Notes under the pieces: model-generated
Databases searched by the model: none
What the model saw: the letters and a program-made list of their open reading frames with translations, nothing else
What the model was told of the DNA's origin: nothing
Shown here: piece by piece, positions 1 to 18,368 of the stretch
Layout: the number at the start of each line of letters is the position of its first letter
Numbering within the stretch: position 1 is the first letter of the stretch
DNA from: Thamnaconus septentrionalis
Lineage: Eukaryota; Chordata; Actinopteri; Tetraodontiformes; Monacanthidae
Direction of reading: 5' to 3'
Length of the DNA stretch: 64,000 nt
Assembly (NCBI GenBank): GCA_009823395.1
Contig: CM020516.1
Location: 3,019,501-3,083,500, forward strand
Position numbers and translations under genes: made by a program

Positions 1-1335
1 GGTTAGGGCTACTGCCAGAGACGCCTCCCTTGGCTTCCATTATCGGACAGGCCCGCCGGCGCCGCCCTCCTCGATACTCCTACATGAAACGCAACAATCA
101 AAATAAAGTCCGCCCAGCCTGGCCCTTCTGACGCATTCATCACAATAAAGATTATATCGAATTAAAAAAAAAAAAAAAAAAAAAAACAACGTTCGATGAA
201 GACAAAGGATGTCTTCCGTCAGTCAATCAGCCCGAACCCAGCAAAACACAGAGGGGGGGGGGGCCTGGCCTGATGCACCCACTAATCCTGCCGCATTTCT
301 TCTTTACGCACGATGCTTCTTTACAATAGTCATGACGCTAAACGGGATTTTAACAAAAATAAATATAAAGAAAAAAACAGGAAACGTTCTTGTGTCCGAT
401 AATGGAACCAGGCTAGCGCCGACTGGTAGCAGCAGACGGGCGCTGCCGACACGGTGGTGGGACGACAAAGATAACGGTTTAATACACATACAAATTAAGC
501 CAGTAAATAATGGCAGATACCGAGCGATGCCGACAGCCGGTACCTGGGAGGAGGTGTCTGCTGCCGGTTCCCAGTCACGGTACCAGGCTCGTCCGTCCGT
601 CAGTCAGTCCGCAGCTCCGTCTGCTTCCCTGCTGCTTTTTTTTTTTCTTCCTCTTTTTTAACCAAACAGGTGGGCCGCGTCAGCCGTACCAAGCTAACCT
701 GCTAGGCTAGGCTAGCTGCTCCTGGAGGCGGCTGTCTGCTGCCACAGCGAGTCGGTTTATGGCCTTTAGCCCTCTCTCACACACACACACACACACACAA
801 GCACTGAGACCCACGGCGGTTCTGTATCTGTGAGCAGGACAAAAACGTCTTCCCTCCTCCCCACTCAGACACGCTGTCACTCGGTCCCCGGCTGGCGGTG
901 GAGCCCTCGGGGGTTAGTCAGTTAGCAACAGCGCTAGCCCGCTAACCGCCGTGACGGAGCCGCAGCCGCAGCATCGAGAACGTCGACATACGCGGAAAAC
1001 CGCCGCATTTTCCACGCCGCTCGAAATTGAACTCACAAAGTGTGAATAGAGAAAAACGAAAAATGAAAAGCAGCGGGAGGAAAGTGACTCAGACCCGCCG
1101 GTTCACTTACATGCCCGGGTCCCCGTCGAACACACGGCGATGCTAACCTGCTTCCGATGTGACGTTGAACCGGTGAAGATGTGATTTAAGAAAAAACAAA
1201 CAAACAAACAAACACCGCCAGACACCCGATTCACTCGGTTCCAGTGACCCGGGTTCAAGCACCCAACCACCCTAACGAACTGATGGACCCGGTCGCGGCT
1301 CGGTTCTGGTTGTTTGAATGCGCTCAGACACTCAC
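1..1335. other. Left edge: CpG-rich sequence, no gene resolved
   Basis: Two AATAAA hexamers (near 102 and 145) precede an A-run at about 165-186 on the plus strand. This looks like a polyadenylated 3' end or a retroposed tail, but no coding exon can be tied to it. A (CA)n tract sits at about 779-799. From about 850 the sequence is CpG-rich, which fits an extended promoter region for the minus-strand reticulon-like gene or for a shorter isoform of it. A GTAAGT donor-like site on the minus strand (1105-1110) could end a short noncoding exon, but joining it to the exon at 1336-1870 creates a stop codon, so I do not call it. Later reticulon exons, including the membrane domain, are not in the window. 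Confidence 0.4.
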
Positions 1336-1870
1336 ATGATGCTGGAGCCGCTGGTGCTTCCTCCGTCACCGTAGGTCGCTCTGACTCCTCTGCGGGGGCT
1401 GCTGCCGCTGGGAGGGCGTCGTTCTCCGGGGAAGGTTCTGGCGCGGGCTCCACACGTGGCTCCGACTCGATCCGTGTGCTCTCCGGTTCGGCCGTGGGGG
1501 CGATGACCTTTGGCTCCTCGGCCACCGGGGAGGGGACCAGCACCGGGGCTGACACCAGAGGCGGGCTGGTGGAGTCCGGGAGACCGGGCTGCTCCTCGGG
1601 AACCGGCTCCGGCTCGGCCCACGTCACCAGGTCCTCCGGGTGAGAGTCCAGGACTTGTGTGAACTCCTGCGGGGAATCGTCCTCGGCCATGTGCCTGTTC
1701 AACGCGTCTTGGGCCCCGCCGACCAGGTCCACAATCTCGTCCAGGCTGAACAGGTCCCGCTCGGGCTGTGGGGGTTCTGCTTCTGGTTCCGGCTCGGCCT
1801 GGTAGTGGTGGACCTCGTCGCTGAAGAGAGAGGTGGTGCTGGACACCTTGTGCTCCATGTCGTCTGCCAT
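1336..1870 (-). CDS. rtn4: Reticulon-4-like protein, first coding exon (partial gene)
   Basis: The exon starts at an ATG (1870) beginning MADDMEHKVSS and runs 178 codons plus one base to a strong donor, CAT|GTGAGT, at 1335. The peptide is acidic and rich in Pro, Glu and Ala, with a short conserved-looking block (LDEIVDLVGGAQDALNRHM). That fits the disordered cytosolic N-terminus of long reticulons, which shape tubular ER and, as Nogo-A, limit axon growth. The reticulon homology domain would lie on later exons left of the window. The identification rests partly on position: in human, RTN4 lies beside RPS27A on 2p16 in divergent orientation, as here. Upstream ORF codons before this ATG are not needed. 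RTN1 or RTN3 are less likely given the neighbour. What I see is the exon; the family name is inferred. Confidence 0.55.
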
Positions 1871-2180
1871 TTTTTTTTGCACTCTTAACAATAAAAGTCT
1901 GGCGAAGTAACACAAAGTTTCGCACCTTTTTTGTGTGACGCCTCTTCTAAACCAACAAGCGGCCGGAACAAAGTGTCTCAGCAACTTTGTGTCTCCCCCC
2001 GCGGCGTCTCTGCCTCTCACACCGGGAAGACTGACTGATGATCCGCGTCGACGGCTGCCTCGACTCGGACCCGCGTCTCAGATGGACGCCGAGAAGTTTT
2101 ACAAGGAGCCCAGAGGAACTGCGCTGACCAATCAGCTTTCACTTATCTCGTCGAGTGACGGCTTCGTGGCCAATCAGAGC
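1871..2180 (-). promoter_or_regulatory. Candidate promoter of the reticulon-like gene
   Basis: This is CpG-rich sequence directly upstream of the ATG. It has two CCAAT pentamers on the plus strand (2128-2132 and 2170-2174), each followed by CAG and about 42 bp apart, as is common in NF-Y-driven promoters. No TATA box is obvious. The transcription start cannot be placed from sequence alone. Confidence 0.4.
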
Positions 2181-3940
2181 AGGTCAAAGTTCACCGGCGG
2201 GGCCGCCCACTGCAGCAGGGGCGTCACCTGCAGCAGCTCCTCCGCCATCAACCCTCCAGAACTTTCAGTCTCCAACTCAGCGGATCTTGCATAACTTTAA
2301 CATTTTTTTTTTTTTTTCTTTCTCCTCCCTCCCAATGGCAGGGTCGTACACACGTTTCGGGAAGTCGATGAACAAGTGAAAAGTGATTCAAGAACCCGCT
2401 TTACTTCTCCAAAAGTGTTGAAATGTTTGTTCCTGAAGTTCTTCCCGTTGGTTGATTAGTTGTAGCCGAGCAGTTGTCGACATAGCGCCAGTTTAAAAAT
2501 CAAAGTAAACAAAAAAAAAAACCTACGGTGTTCTGACTGCTGGGCTGACTCATCACATTTTAGTCCCCAAGCTATTTTTGTGCTTAACCACGACAGAGGC
2601 TAGTTAGCTAGCTAGTTCAGCTAACTGTGGACGGCTCTAAGCTCGTTGCTGTAGCAGGAGCAGCAACACGAGAGGACAGAACACCAGATTAGAAGCAGCT
2701 TTATTGTCCTGCTAAAGCTTAACAATAGTTTGGTCTCACTTTAATGAATTGCTTTTTGGGGGGGATACACCCACAATACACTGAAGTAAATAAACAAATC
2801 ATACACACGAAAATACCGAATCAGAAGGATTCGTTGAACTAGAACCATTCCTACTGCAAAAGCAGATAATCAGCAGTGCTCTATAGGGATAAAGGTTCTT
2901 TTAATTAAGAAAAAGTCTCTGTCCTCCCTTGGATGCAACGTCTCAAACTCAGACGGATTTTGCCCGAAGTTTGGACTTTCTAACATGGCGCGGGGTACCG
3001 ACACCGTCGCCAATATAGATTCTTTAGTTAAAGCTGGAGTGAATGTAAAGGCAGGAAGAAATTCCTTGTGACATATAGAATTACAGAGTCTATACATAGC
3101 AGGAGAGTGCTGCAGTGCCTGCCAGGGAGGACGGACTGTTTTATTATCATGGGTCCAGACTGAAGATGAGACTGACTCGATCTGAACTATACATCTCTCT
3201 TTACATCAGTTTCAATTCATTATTGCATCACACGTTCCAATCTGCTGTACCATATTTTTTTTTTTAATGAGGTGTTTTCTCTGCTACCACCCACTAGGTG
3301 GTGCTGTGAAGCCCCAGCATGGCGCCACTGAACCAGACAGACTGCAGGAGATAGTTTGGAGATGATCGAGGCCTGCAGAAATATCTCTGACCTCAGATTC
3401 ATAGAGTGAACTCTCTGTCCTCACTGTCTGTGATGGAAACTGTCCCGGTCACTGTCGGCTCAGAGCTGAGTCACCGACTGCGTCAGCCCGTCAGTCCTGC
3501 TATTGCACTATCGCATCGTCATCAGTCTACTTTCATATCTGTCTGTTTAAGAGGCCCTGTGTACGTGTTGATAACGACAACAAATTTCATTTACCAAAAC
3601 CAGAATTAAAACGAGGTACGACCACAGATGGAAGATGAACACTGGTTTGATATTCTTCCTAAACTTGTCAGAAATTACAGAGAAAATATAAAAGTTACTG
3701 ATGGAAAAAAAAAGTGTGCATGATTGTTGCTACTTAACTGGTGCGTCTAAAAGTGAATCAGAATATAAAGTGTTCACGAAAAATCCAGGAACCCAAAAAA
3801 TGAACTGTGTAGTTCAACGGCCATTGCAAAAACACACCGTGACTGGCGGGTTTCTAATTTTTATTTTTGGTCAGGCAAACAGAACGGGCACCTAACTCCC
3901 CTGCAAACACGGGCCGAAAACCCCGTGTCTCCCTCCGAAA
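2181..3940. other. Intergenic region between rtn4-like gene and rps27a
   Basis: About 1.8 kb separates the two divergent genes. I see no exon here with both a credible reading frame and splice sites. The stretch includes T- and A-runs, GCTA-rich simple sequence near 2590-2640, and a short CACTAGGTGGTGCTGTG segment near 3290. Both promoters should lie at its ends. Confidence 0.5.
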
Positions 3941-3942
3941 GC

Positions 3943-3979
3943 CCTCTTCTCATGTTCCGCCATTAGGAGTGAGACTGTG
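3943..3979 (+). promoter_or_regulatory. rps27a: Probable 5' TOP noncoding exon of rps27a
   Basis: A pyrimidine run (CCCTCTTCTC, about 3942-3950) is followed by a short leader and a donor, CTGTG|GTAAGA, at 3980. This matches the usual vertebrate ribosomal-protein layout: transcription starts at a C in a terminal oligopyrimidine tract, and a tiny noncoding exon precedes the intron before the ATG exon. The TOP tract would place the mRNA under mTOR/LARP1 translational control. The exact start base is inferred. Confidence 0.5.
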
Positions 3980-4108
3980 GTAAGATCGTGCTCTGAGTTT
4001 TTAACCGTTTTATCCCTAAATAAACCAATTTTAAACTCCGACTTTTCGGCTGTGGTGTCACTTCTAACGCTGTCGTGTGTCTTGTGTGAAGGTGGGACAA
4101 ACGCCAGG

Positions 4109-5605
<1,497 letters not shown>

Positions 5606-5620
5606 ACTGACTGGCTGTTC

Positions 5621-5626
5621 AATAAA
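5621..5626 (+). terminator. rps27a: Polyadenylation signal of rps27a
   Basis: A canonical AATAAA lies 16 nt after the TAG stop, giving the very short 3' UTR typical of ribosomal protein genes. The sequence downstream turns C-rich and then T/G-rich. Confidence 0.85.
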
Positions 5627-5719
5627 TGTAAAGTTTGACACAACCCCCCCCACTGTCTGCTCTGGTTCTTCTTCCAACTAACCAGCTCATCACGGATACA
5701 AACCTAAAACTGGACACTC

Positions 5720-6070
5720 GAGGGGTGGGCAAAATTTCTGACTGGTGGGGCCAACGTGGGTTCTAAAATCTGACATAGCAGATGGATGGAATGTTTTGGT
5801 GGCCCACCGCATAGGAGGAAAAAATATATCATGGGATATGTAGAAAACCTGTTGCTTTAATGTTCACTGAAAATGAACCAAAGCAAAGTTGCTACAAAAT
5901 CAATGTTTTTGAAGCCCCACAATATTTAGCTATTTAGTGGAGTGATTCTTAGAACACTGAACAAATGGATGGAATGCAGCCATTTTATGACTTACTGACT
6001 TAAGGTAATTTCTTCAATGTCAGTGGGCCAGATTAAAAATATTAACGGGCCGTAGTTTGCCAATGCCTGG
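5720..6070 (+). mobile_element. hAT-like nonautonomous element, family A, copy A1
   Basis: The left end reads GGGGTGGGCAAA and the right end GTAGTTTGCCAATGCCTG, which are imperfect inverted ends of the CAGGGGTGGGCAAACT type seen in hAT-Charlie-like elements. The interior (TGGATGGAATGTTTTGGTG, then ATATCATGGGATATG) is shared with copies near 15.6, 53.1, 57.3 and 59.1 kb. There is no transposase ORF. Confidence 0.6.
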
Positions 6071-7729
6071 AATACACCAGCAGGAGGTCTGCTCCTGTCT
6101 ACTGAACTCAAGAACTCCTGCGGTTTGAAGTGAAGTCGGGATTCATCCAGCAGGTGGTGCTGTGCAGGGGGTCGCCAACCTCTTTGAACCTGCGGGCTGT
6201 TTCATTGGTCATGAAGGGCAACAAGTTATCTTCACTCCACTTATAATATACTTTTTCGGTTATATATCGTTAATGATGCTAATCTATGTGAAGATACTGA
6301 TTCTCAATAATGATCACAGATGACTTAATAAGGTTGGATAAAATTGAATTTCAGACGCAGTTAAATGAGTTGTGCCATTTTCAAACAGGCCTGCGGGCGA
6401 CTTGTGTCGACCACCTAGTGGTGACCCCTGACTTAAAGAAACTTCATTTATGGGTTAACTCTAAACATAAATACCACAAACGAAGGCACACGAGGGAAAA
6501 GCGGGTTTGTGTACTAAAATAAGGTTATTTACTTTAAAAATCGTTACATTGGACAGAGTACAGTTTTCATTTTCTTGGTAAACTCATAAGGCACCGGGAC
6601 AGGATGCTGTACAATACAAGACAGACTCACAGACTGGACATATTAGAGATTATTCCTATGTAGGCTAAAACTTCTCACATATTACAGAGAAAACACTAAA
6701 AGTTACTGCGTTTAAATAGCGACGGGACGAACAGAAGACGGTTCGTCCCACAGCAGCGGCCGAGTTGAGCACAAAGAGCTGGAGGAGGAGGAGGAGGAGA
6801 CGGAAGCGCATTGCATTCACTGGATAAAACAAATTTAGGCACCTTATGTCATCATGATGAGAAAAGATCTCAGAATTATGAGATAAAATAAAGAAAAAGT
6901 AAATGTCTGAAAATCCTTTCTAATCAGTGGCCAATGATGGCGCTATTGCAGTTAATCTGCTGTTACTACATTCTCGGTTTGAGACACTGGAAAATACTTT
7001 GCATTTCTTAAAACTGAGGCTGGTGTTATTATTAGTATGTCAACACTGCGCAGGCATCCCTAATGGCTGGGACCGTTCAGGCGGAAGGCCCAGCCAGTCT
7101 GACGTGCTGGATGTGGCTCTCTGTCTGCAGGAGCAGTTGAATCAGCACCGGACGCTCCGTGGATACAAATTCATGCATTTGAAATGCATACAATCTGGTT
7201 TGGTAGTGACTCAAAAAACTGTACCTGTACCTCTAGATCCTCAAGGATCTCATCTCGTAATTACAAGATCTTCTCTCATAATTACGAGATAAGGTGCCTC
7301 ATTTTTTTTTTTTCATCCAGAGAATGCAATGCTCTTCTGTAGAGGGGAAATTTAAAATAAAAAATAAAATAATGTCTGTGGATCCAGCAGGTGAGTGAGC
7401 GGCAGGCTGAGCGTTTCCTCCCGCTGCAGCTCTTTGTGCTAAGCTAACTGCTCTCTGGACTGGTTTTTCTTTTCCCCCCATAAAACTCTGATAGCTTCTT
7501 CAATTCAACATCATATAGACAAAAACACAGAGAGAGACGGAAAAAAAAAAGTGAAAAACAAAAGTCAGAAACAATCTGATTGGACAGCTCTGGACTGCTG
7601 GAAGTGGGAGGAGCCCATATCAAAAGTGGCAGCGCAAGTCCCAACACACACACTCGCTCGTTAGGCAGTTTATTTTTACTGCTGTCGGGCTTTATTGGCT
7701 CCGTCCACTGGCGATTTCTGATTGGCCCG

Positions 7730-8684
7730 TCGAGGGGGGGGGGGGGGGGGCAGCCCTGGTGGACAGTAGACAGACAGGACGGGGGAGGCCTGGATGGGGA
7801 GGGGGAGTCTCTCTTCCCATGAGGTGTCAGGTGACCCACACATTTTTATTTACATCAACATCATCATCATCATCATCATCGTACCTTGCAGTTTTATTTC
7901 AGACGGCAGGAAGTCAGTCAGTCAGTCAGTCGGTCAGTCAGTCAGTCAGCCAGTCCTGAACAGGAAGTTGTCAAGTCAACGTTGGCATTGGGAGGGTTTG
8001 ACACGAGTAGAGGGAGGGACGGAGGGAGGGTCCTCGGAAAAAAAAAAAAACAAAAAAAAACAATGAAAAAAAAAAAAGCCTCCCCACCGCCCCTCCTCCT
8101 TCCTGTACCAACCACAGGAAGTCGTCGTCAGAAATCATCATCATCATCATCATCATCATCCTGTTTGGCTTTCACAGAAAGCGTCAAACGTGGCAGCGTC
8201 ACTTCCTGCGTGTCACCAGTAGGGGAGCAGGTGGTGGGGGAGGGGGAGGAGGAGCAGGAAGGGGAGGAGCCTGTGTGTGTGTGTCTGTCCCAGTCTGGGG
8301 GAGACGCAACATGAAGCCCTGAGGAGGGTCCTTCTGCCCTCCTCCTGCCACCTCCTCCTCCACAGGAGGTAGAGGACGTGAAGGTGGTGGAGGCGGAGGA
8401 GGAGGAGAAGGAGGAGGAGGGTCTTCCCTCCTCCTCCTCCCCCTCCACCGACCCACAGGGGGAGGAGGTGGCAAAGGATATAGAGGAGGGAGGAGGACTT
8501 CCTCCTACTCCTCCTCTTCCTCCTCCTCCACTCCTTCCCCTGTGAGGAGGAGGGTCCTCCCGTCCACCTCACACCTCCTCCTCAATGAGGGGGTGGGGCC
8601 CGGGCTCTTGGTTCGAATCCAGCAGTGGAGGGATGAGGAGCAGGAGGAGGAGGAGGAGGAGGAGGTGCAGGGGGAGGGAGGAGC
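7730..8684. repeat. Low-complexity G-run, CAGT, CAT and GGA/CTC tracts
   Basis: The tracts are a poly-G of about 17 (7734-7750), CAGT tetramers (7913-7950), A-rich runs (8038-8077), ATC repeats (8139-8160) and a long imperfect GGA/TCC mirror-type region (8225-8680). Apparent ORFs here (poly-Ser, poly-Pro, poly-Glu) are translations of the repeats. Confidence 0.8.
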
Positions 8685-14261
<5,577 letters not shown>

Positions 14262-14610
14262 CCTGCAGCAGCACTGGGGCGTCTCTGGACCAGGACCAGG
14301 TCTGGGTTCAGGAGGGGGGCTCTACGACTGAGGTCCTGGGTCAGCAGGTGGGTGGGGTGGAGGATGGTCAGCTGACTCCGGTGGTGGGGAGTTGAAGGTG
14401 GGAGGGGCAACGATCACAGCAGCAGCAGCCTGTCGTCGTTCTCACCAGATCTCCGGTTCCAAAACCCTGCAGAGACACCAGAGGACCAGCTGGGTTAGCT
14501 CCGCCCACTCCAGCTCACAGGCCCCGCCCACTCCCATCACAGGCCTAGCCTTCCCAACCCCTCCACTCCCAGGACATCAGCCGCTGACCCGGCGGCCACA
14601 ACCAATTAGC

Positions 14611-14659
<49 letters not shown>

Positions 14660-14760
14660 GCTCAGTGTCTTGTCACTTTTCATTTTTCTGGGGGGACAAA
14701 GAGGGTCCGACCTGTGACCCACTTTTCACACCGAGGAGGCCGAGCTCTCTCCCTCTTTCT

Positions 14761-14804
<44 letters not shown>

Positions 14805-14892
14805 ACAAGTCATGGCAGGATCAGGTAGGACGAAGACCATCTGATATGAAGCTCCTGGGCAGGAAGTTGCCCGCACCCACCCCCCTCCTCCC

Positions 14893-14959
<67 letters not shown>

Positions 14960-15022
14960 CCCCCAAGCCTTCATCCCCACAACACAACACATCCACTTCC
15001 TTTTGAAAATAACACAAGTGAC

Positions 15023-15111
<89 letters not shown>

Positions 15112-15198
15112 CAGTCAGCAGCAGTTTTCAGTCCTTCATATCATCGCCAACCATATGACTTTTCACAAGCATTCTTCAGGAACAGCTGGTAACATGAG

Positions 15199-15250
<52 letters not shown>
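14611..15250. repeat. Cluster of five CA/TG microsatellites
   Basis: The tracts are (GT)n at about 14611-14655; (CA)n at 14764-14801, 14894-14960 and 15024-15108; and (GT)n at 15200-15250. Most ORFs in this stretch are HTHTHT/CVCVCV translations. Confidence 0.95.
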
Positions 15251-15252
<2 letters not shown>

Positions 15253-15590
15253 CCCCCTGGATGGCTGCAGCAGCAGCAGCAGCAGCGACGGTGCCAGACA
15301 TTGATAATGAAGCCTTAATGCGCCTCACTTCCTGCTGCTGTGAAGTGGGAGGAGCCCTGAGGCCGTCTCCTGATTGGCTCATTACTGGAGGAAGCCTTCA
15401 AACATGCGTGAAATTCATTCATCTAAACTACAGCAAAAAAACAAACAAACAAAACTATTTTACTTTCCTCCAACTTCATCTCAACTACATGAGATGGAAT
15501 TTCTGAGGATTTGTTGTGGAACATGACAGCCGCTAGTTTACAGAGGCGGAGCTTCACAACTATGATGGAACCTGGACCGTCCATTTAGAG

Positions 15591-15920
15591 CAGTGTGGGC
15601 AAACTACGGCCTGCGGCCATATGCAGCCCGTTGGGCTTCCTAATCCGGCCCACCGAACTTGAAGAAATGATATTGATAGTCAGTAAGTCAAAAACAGCTG
15701 TATTCCATCCATTTTTTCCATGGGGCTTCAAAGACACTGATTTTGTTCATTTTCAGTTGACATTAAAGCAACAAGGTTTTCTACATATCCCATGAGACAT
15801 TTTTTCCTCCTATGGAGGTGGGTCACCAAAACACTCCATCCATCCTGCTGCTCCTCCCCCTCTGTCACATTTTAGAACCCATTGTGACCCCACTAGTCAA
15901 AGAGTTTTTCCCACCCCTGG
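15591..15920 (-). mobile_element. hAT-like nonautonomous element, family A, copy A2
   Basis: It starts GTGGGCAAACTACGGCC and ends TTTTTCCCACCCCTGG. It is the inverse orientation of A1, with the same interior (TACATATCCCATGAGA, CACCAAAACACTCCATCCAT). Confidence 0.65.
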
Positions 15921-16017
15921 TTTAGAAACAGGGATCAGATCTCCAGACTAACCCCAGGACTCCCTCCTCCACCACCTCCTCCAGGTCAGCAGCCCCGAGG
16001 GGCCCCGAGAGTCTGGC

Positions 16018-16050
16018 AGCGGCAGCAGCAGCAGCAGCAGCAGCAGCAGC

Positions 16051-16095
<45 letters not shown>

Positions 16096-16135
16096 CCACC
16101 TCCTCCTCCTCCTCCTCCTCCTCCTCCTCCACCTC
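16018..16135. repeat. (CAG)n interrupted tract followed by (CTC)n
   Basis: CAG repeats with two CGG interruptions (16018-16094) lead straight into CTC repeats (about 16100-16132). No splice or frame evidence shows that it is coding. A place in a noncoding first exon is possible but unproven. Confidence 0.85.
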
Positions 16136-16978
16136 CTCTGCCTCCAGACTCTCTGGCTCCAGCCTCATTGTTTTGCTCCGCTGCTCTGCTCCTCGGCCTG
16201 GCAGCCCCGAACATTAGCATAAGAAAAACTAAGATGCTGTAGCAGGCCCTGCCTGAGTAGGCCACACCCACCCTGGACCACAGCAGCACAAGCAGCAGGC
16301 CACGCCCACTCCCTTACCTCCTCTCACTCCTGGACCCTCAGCTTTTGTACTACTACAACTTTATTATCATCATATTAAGACTAATATTAAGGGCTCTAAT
16401 GCAGCATCCCAAGGGTTTTGCAGCTGGTAGGTTTCCTCATGTGCTGCTTTAGACACACAACGGTTTGACCTTTAGTGGGGGCGTGTGTAGGTGACACCTG
16501 GCCAACTTCCTGGTGTGCGTGAAGACTCTGATCTGATCTGAACTGACAACATCCAGCACGTGAAGTTATAAAGCTGCACGACGACTGAACATCATCGTCA
16601 TGGCAACACACACGCACGTACGCATACGCACACACAAAACCAGCAGTGTGACCGTGCAACGTAGACGGCCCAGTTCAACCAGCAGCTGTCAATCATTTAG
16701 AACTCAGCAAAGTTCGCAGTAAAGCAAATCAGAGTTCTCGCACCCTGTGTGCGTGTGTGCGTGTGTGTGTGTGTGTCAAGTCGCAGGAAAAAGCCAAAAT
16801 ATACCAAACTCAACAACATTAGAATCAGTAACAGATGAGTTTGACTGTTCGGCGACGCCGAGGCCATTTTACATTTCCCAGAATGCATCACACCCTCATG
16901 CGGTCCGTAGAGCCGTCCAATCAGGCAGAGCAGCAGTGAACTCAGATAACACAAAGCGGCCAATGGCTCACCATCACA

Positions 16979-17018
<40 letters not shown>

Positions 17019-17879
17019 TCAAACTAGACAACAGCTAAAATTACCCAATCACAACAGCCTGCAATTAGAAGAGGCAGGAAGCCTCTTGATTGGCTGCCTC
17101 TGCTGTACCCTCAGCAGTCCCTCCCCCCCTCAGGGTCAAAGGTTAATCTCCTTAAAGACCAGAGCTGTGCAACTCATTTCAGAGTAACCAGCAATCTTCA
17201 GAAAATAATCTTTGTTTATGTTGTGAGTCTGTGATGTGTCTGTGTGTGTGTGTGTGTACCTGACTGTGGGTTACATGGTACAACAGTGTGTGTGTCCTCA
17301 CACGGCTCCATGGGAAACGTAGGCAGATCCAGGTGCAGCCGGTTGACCTGTTGGACAGACAAACAGACAGACAGAGGTTATGGACACGTGAGGTCACACA
17401 CATGCACACACACACACACTCACACACTTTACTGGTGCTTTCCATCAGACAGACGAGCAGCAGGTCTGCTGTCAGAGGACAGCCAGCGACATTTCCCAGA
17501 GTCCTCTGACGGTGTGTGTGTGTGTGCACTGCAACACAGCCAGCAGCTGTTTGGAGGCAACCCAATCACTGCATGACTGCGTGTTCCTCTCAGACAAACC
17601 ACCAGGCCCCTCCCCCACCCGTTCCTGCTCCAAACCGATCAAAACCACTTCCTGTTTGAGCCAGAAGTGACCGACTGCAACAGCGACAGTCCAAGCAGGG
17701 TTGACGGACAGCTGTGAAAGCAGTCACCTGATGTCAGGAGGGAGGGAGGGAGGAAGCACGCACGCACACACACACACCTATGAGAGGGTCGGGGGGTCAG
17801 AGGTCATGATTGAGATCAAACTGATCAGTGCAACAATCAGGATGGAGGATTACTGGAAAAAAAAACTAATCCCACTGAG

Positions 17880-18180
17880 GAATGAGGAATCATGAAGAAC
17901 TAAGAGGAACCAGGTGGAGCCTAGAGGAACCTGGAGGAATGTGGACGAACCAGGAGGAACCAGGTGGAGCCTGGAGTAACAGAGGAACCAGGAGGAACCA
18001 GGGGAACCAAGAGGAACCAGGGGAACCAAGAGGAACCAGGTGGAACCAGGAGTAACCAGGAGGAACTAAGAGGAACCAGCTGGAACCAGGAGGAACCAGG
18101 TGGAATGTGGACTAACCAGGAGGAACTAAGAGGAACTAAGAGGAACCAGCTGGAACCAGGAGGAACCAGGAGGAACTACT
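17880..18180. repeat. AGGAACCAGGAGGAACTAAG-type minisatellite
   Basis: These are imperfect 10-20 bp units of the GAGGAACCAGG family. The Gly/Thr/Asn/Gln-rich ORF over it is a repeat translation. Confidence 0.85.
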
Positions 18181-18269
18181 TCTATACTGTGAAGCATCCA
18201 GTCAACCAAACCAGAAGTTAGTGTACATTTAAAACACACAATTTTGGAAGATCAACGTGGTGTTTTCCT

Positions 18270-18271
<2 letters not shown>

Positions 18272-18366
<95 letters not shown>
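18272..18366. repeat. (CA)n ~47 units
   Basis: A long, nearly perfect dinucleotide tract between bmpr1a and ldb3. Shorter CA tracts follow at about 19984-20022, 20108-20122 and 20190-20206. Confidence 0.95.

Positions 18367-18368
<2 letters not shown>

Larger units (their letters stand above)
5631..8684. other. Convergent intergenic region rps27a / bmpr1a
   Basis: This stretch holds one hAT-like element (5720-6070), AT-rich unique sequence, a G-run at 7734-7750, a (CAGT)n tract at 7913-7950, (CAT)n tracts near 7858 and 8139, and a strongly purine/pyrimidine-asymmetric GGA/CTC-rich block at about 8220-8690 that runs up to the bmpr1a stop codon. Several TTTATT hexamers (for example 7845-7850) could act as minus-strand AATAAA signals for bmpr1a. 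No further gene is supported. Confidence 0.5.

Noticed and set aside
209..661. 150-codon plus-strand ORF near the left edge
   Set aside because: Low-complexity end (poly-Leu/Phe), no domain, no splice context, and it overlaps other open frames; likely chance in CpG-rich sequence.
1105..1180. Possible short minus-strand exon with a GTAAGT donor
   Set aside because: Joining it in phase to the reticulon-like exon gives an immediate stop; no other support.
8606..8626. GGTTCGAATCC, a perfect pol III B box
   Set aside because: No A box or cloverleaf upstream; surrounding sequence is GGA-rich repeat. Not a tRNA gene.
14615..15304. 229-codon ORF and its antisense partners
   Set aside because: They are translations of CA/TG microsatellites (HTHT/CVCV). 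The same holds for most long ORFs near 9.0, 11.2, 18.3, 37.7, 53.6 and 61.1 kb.
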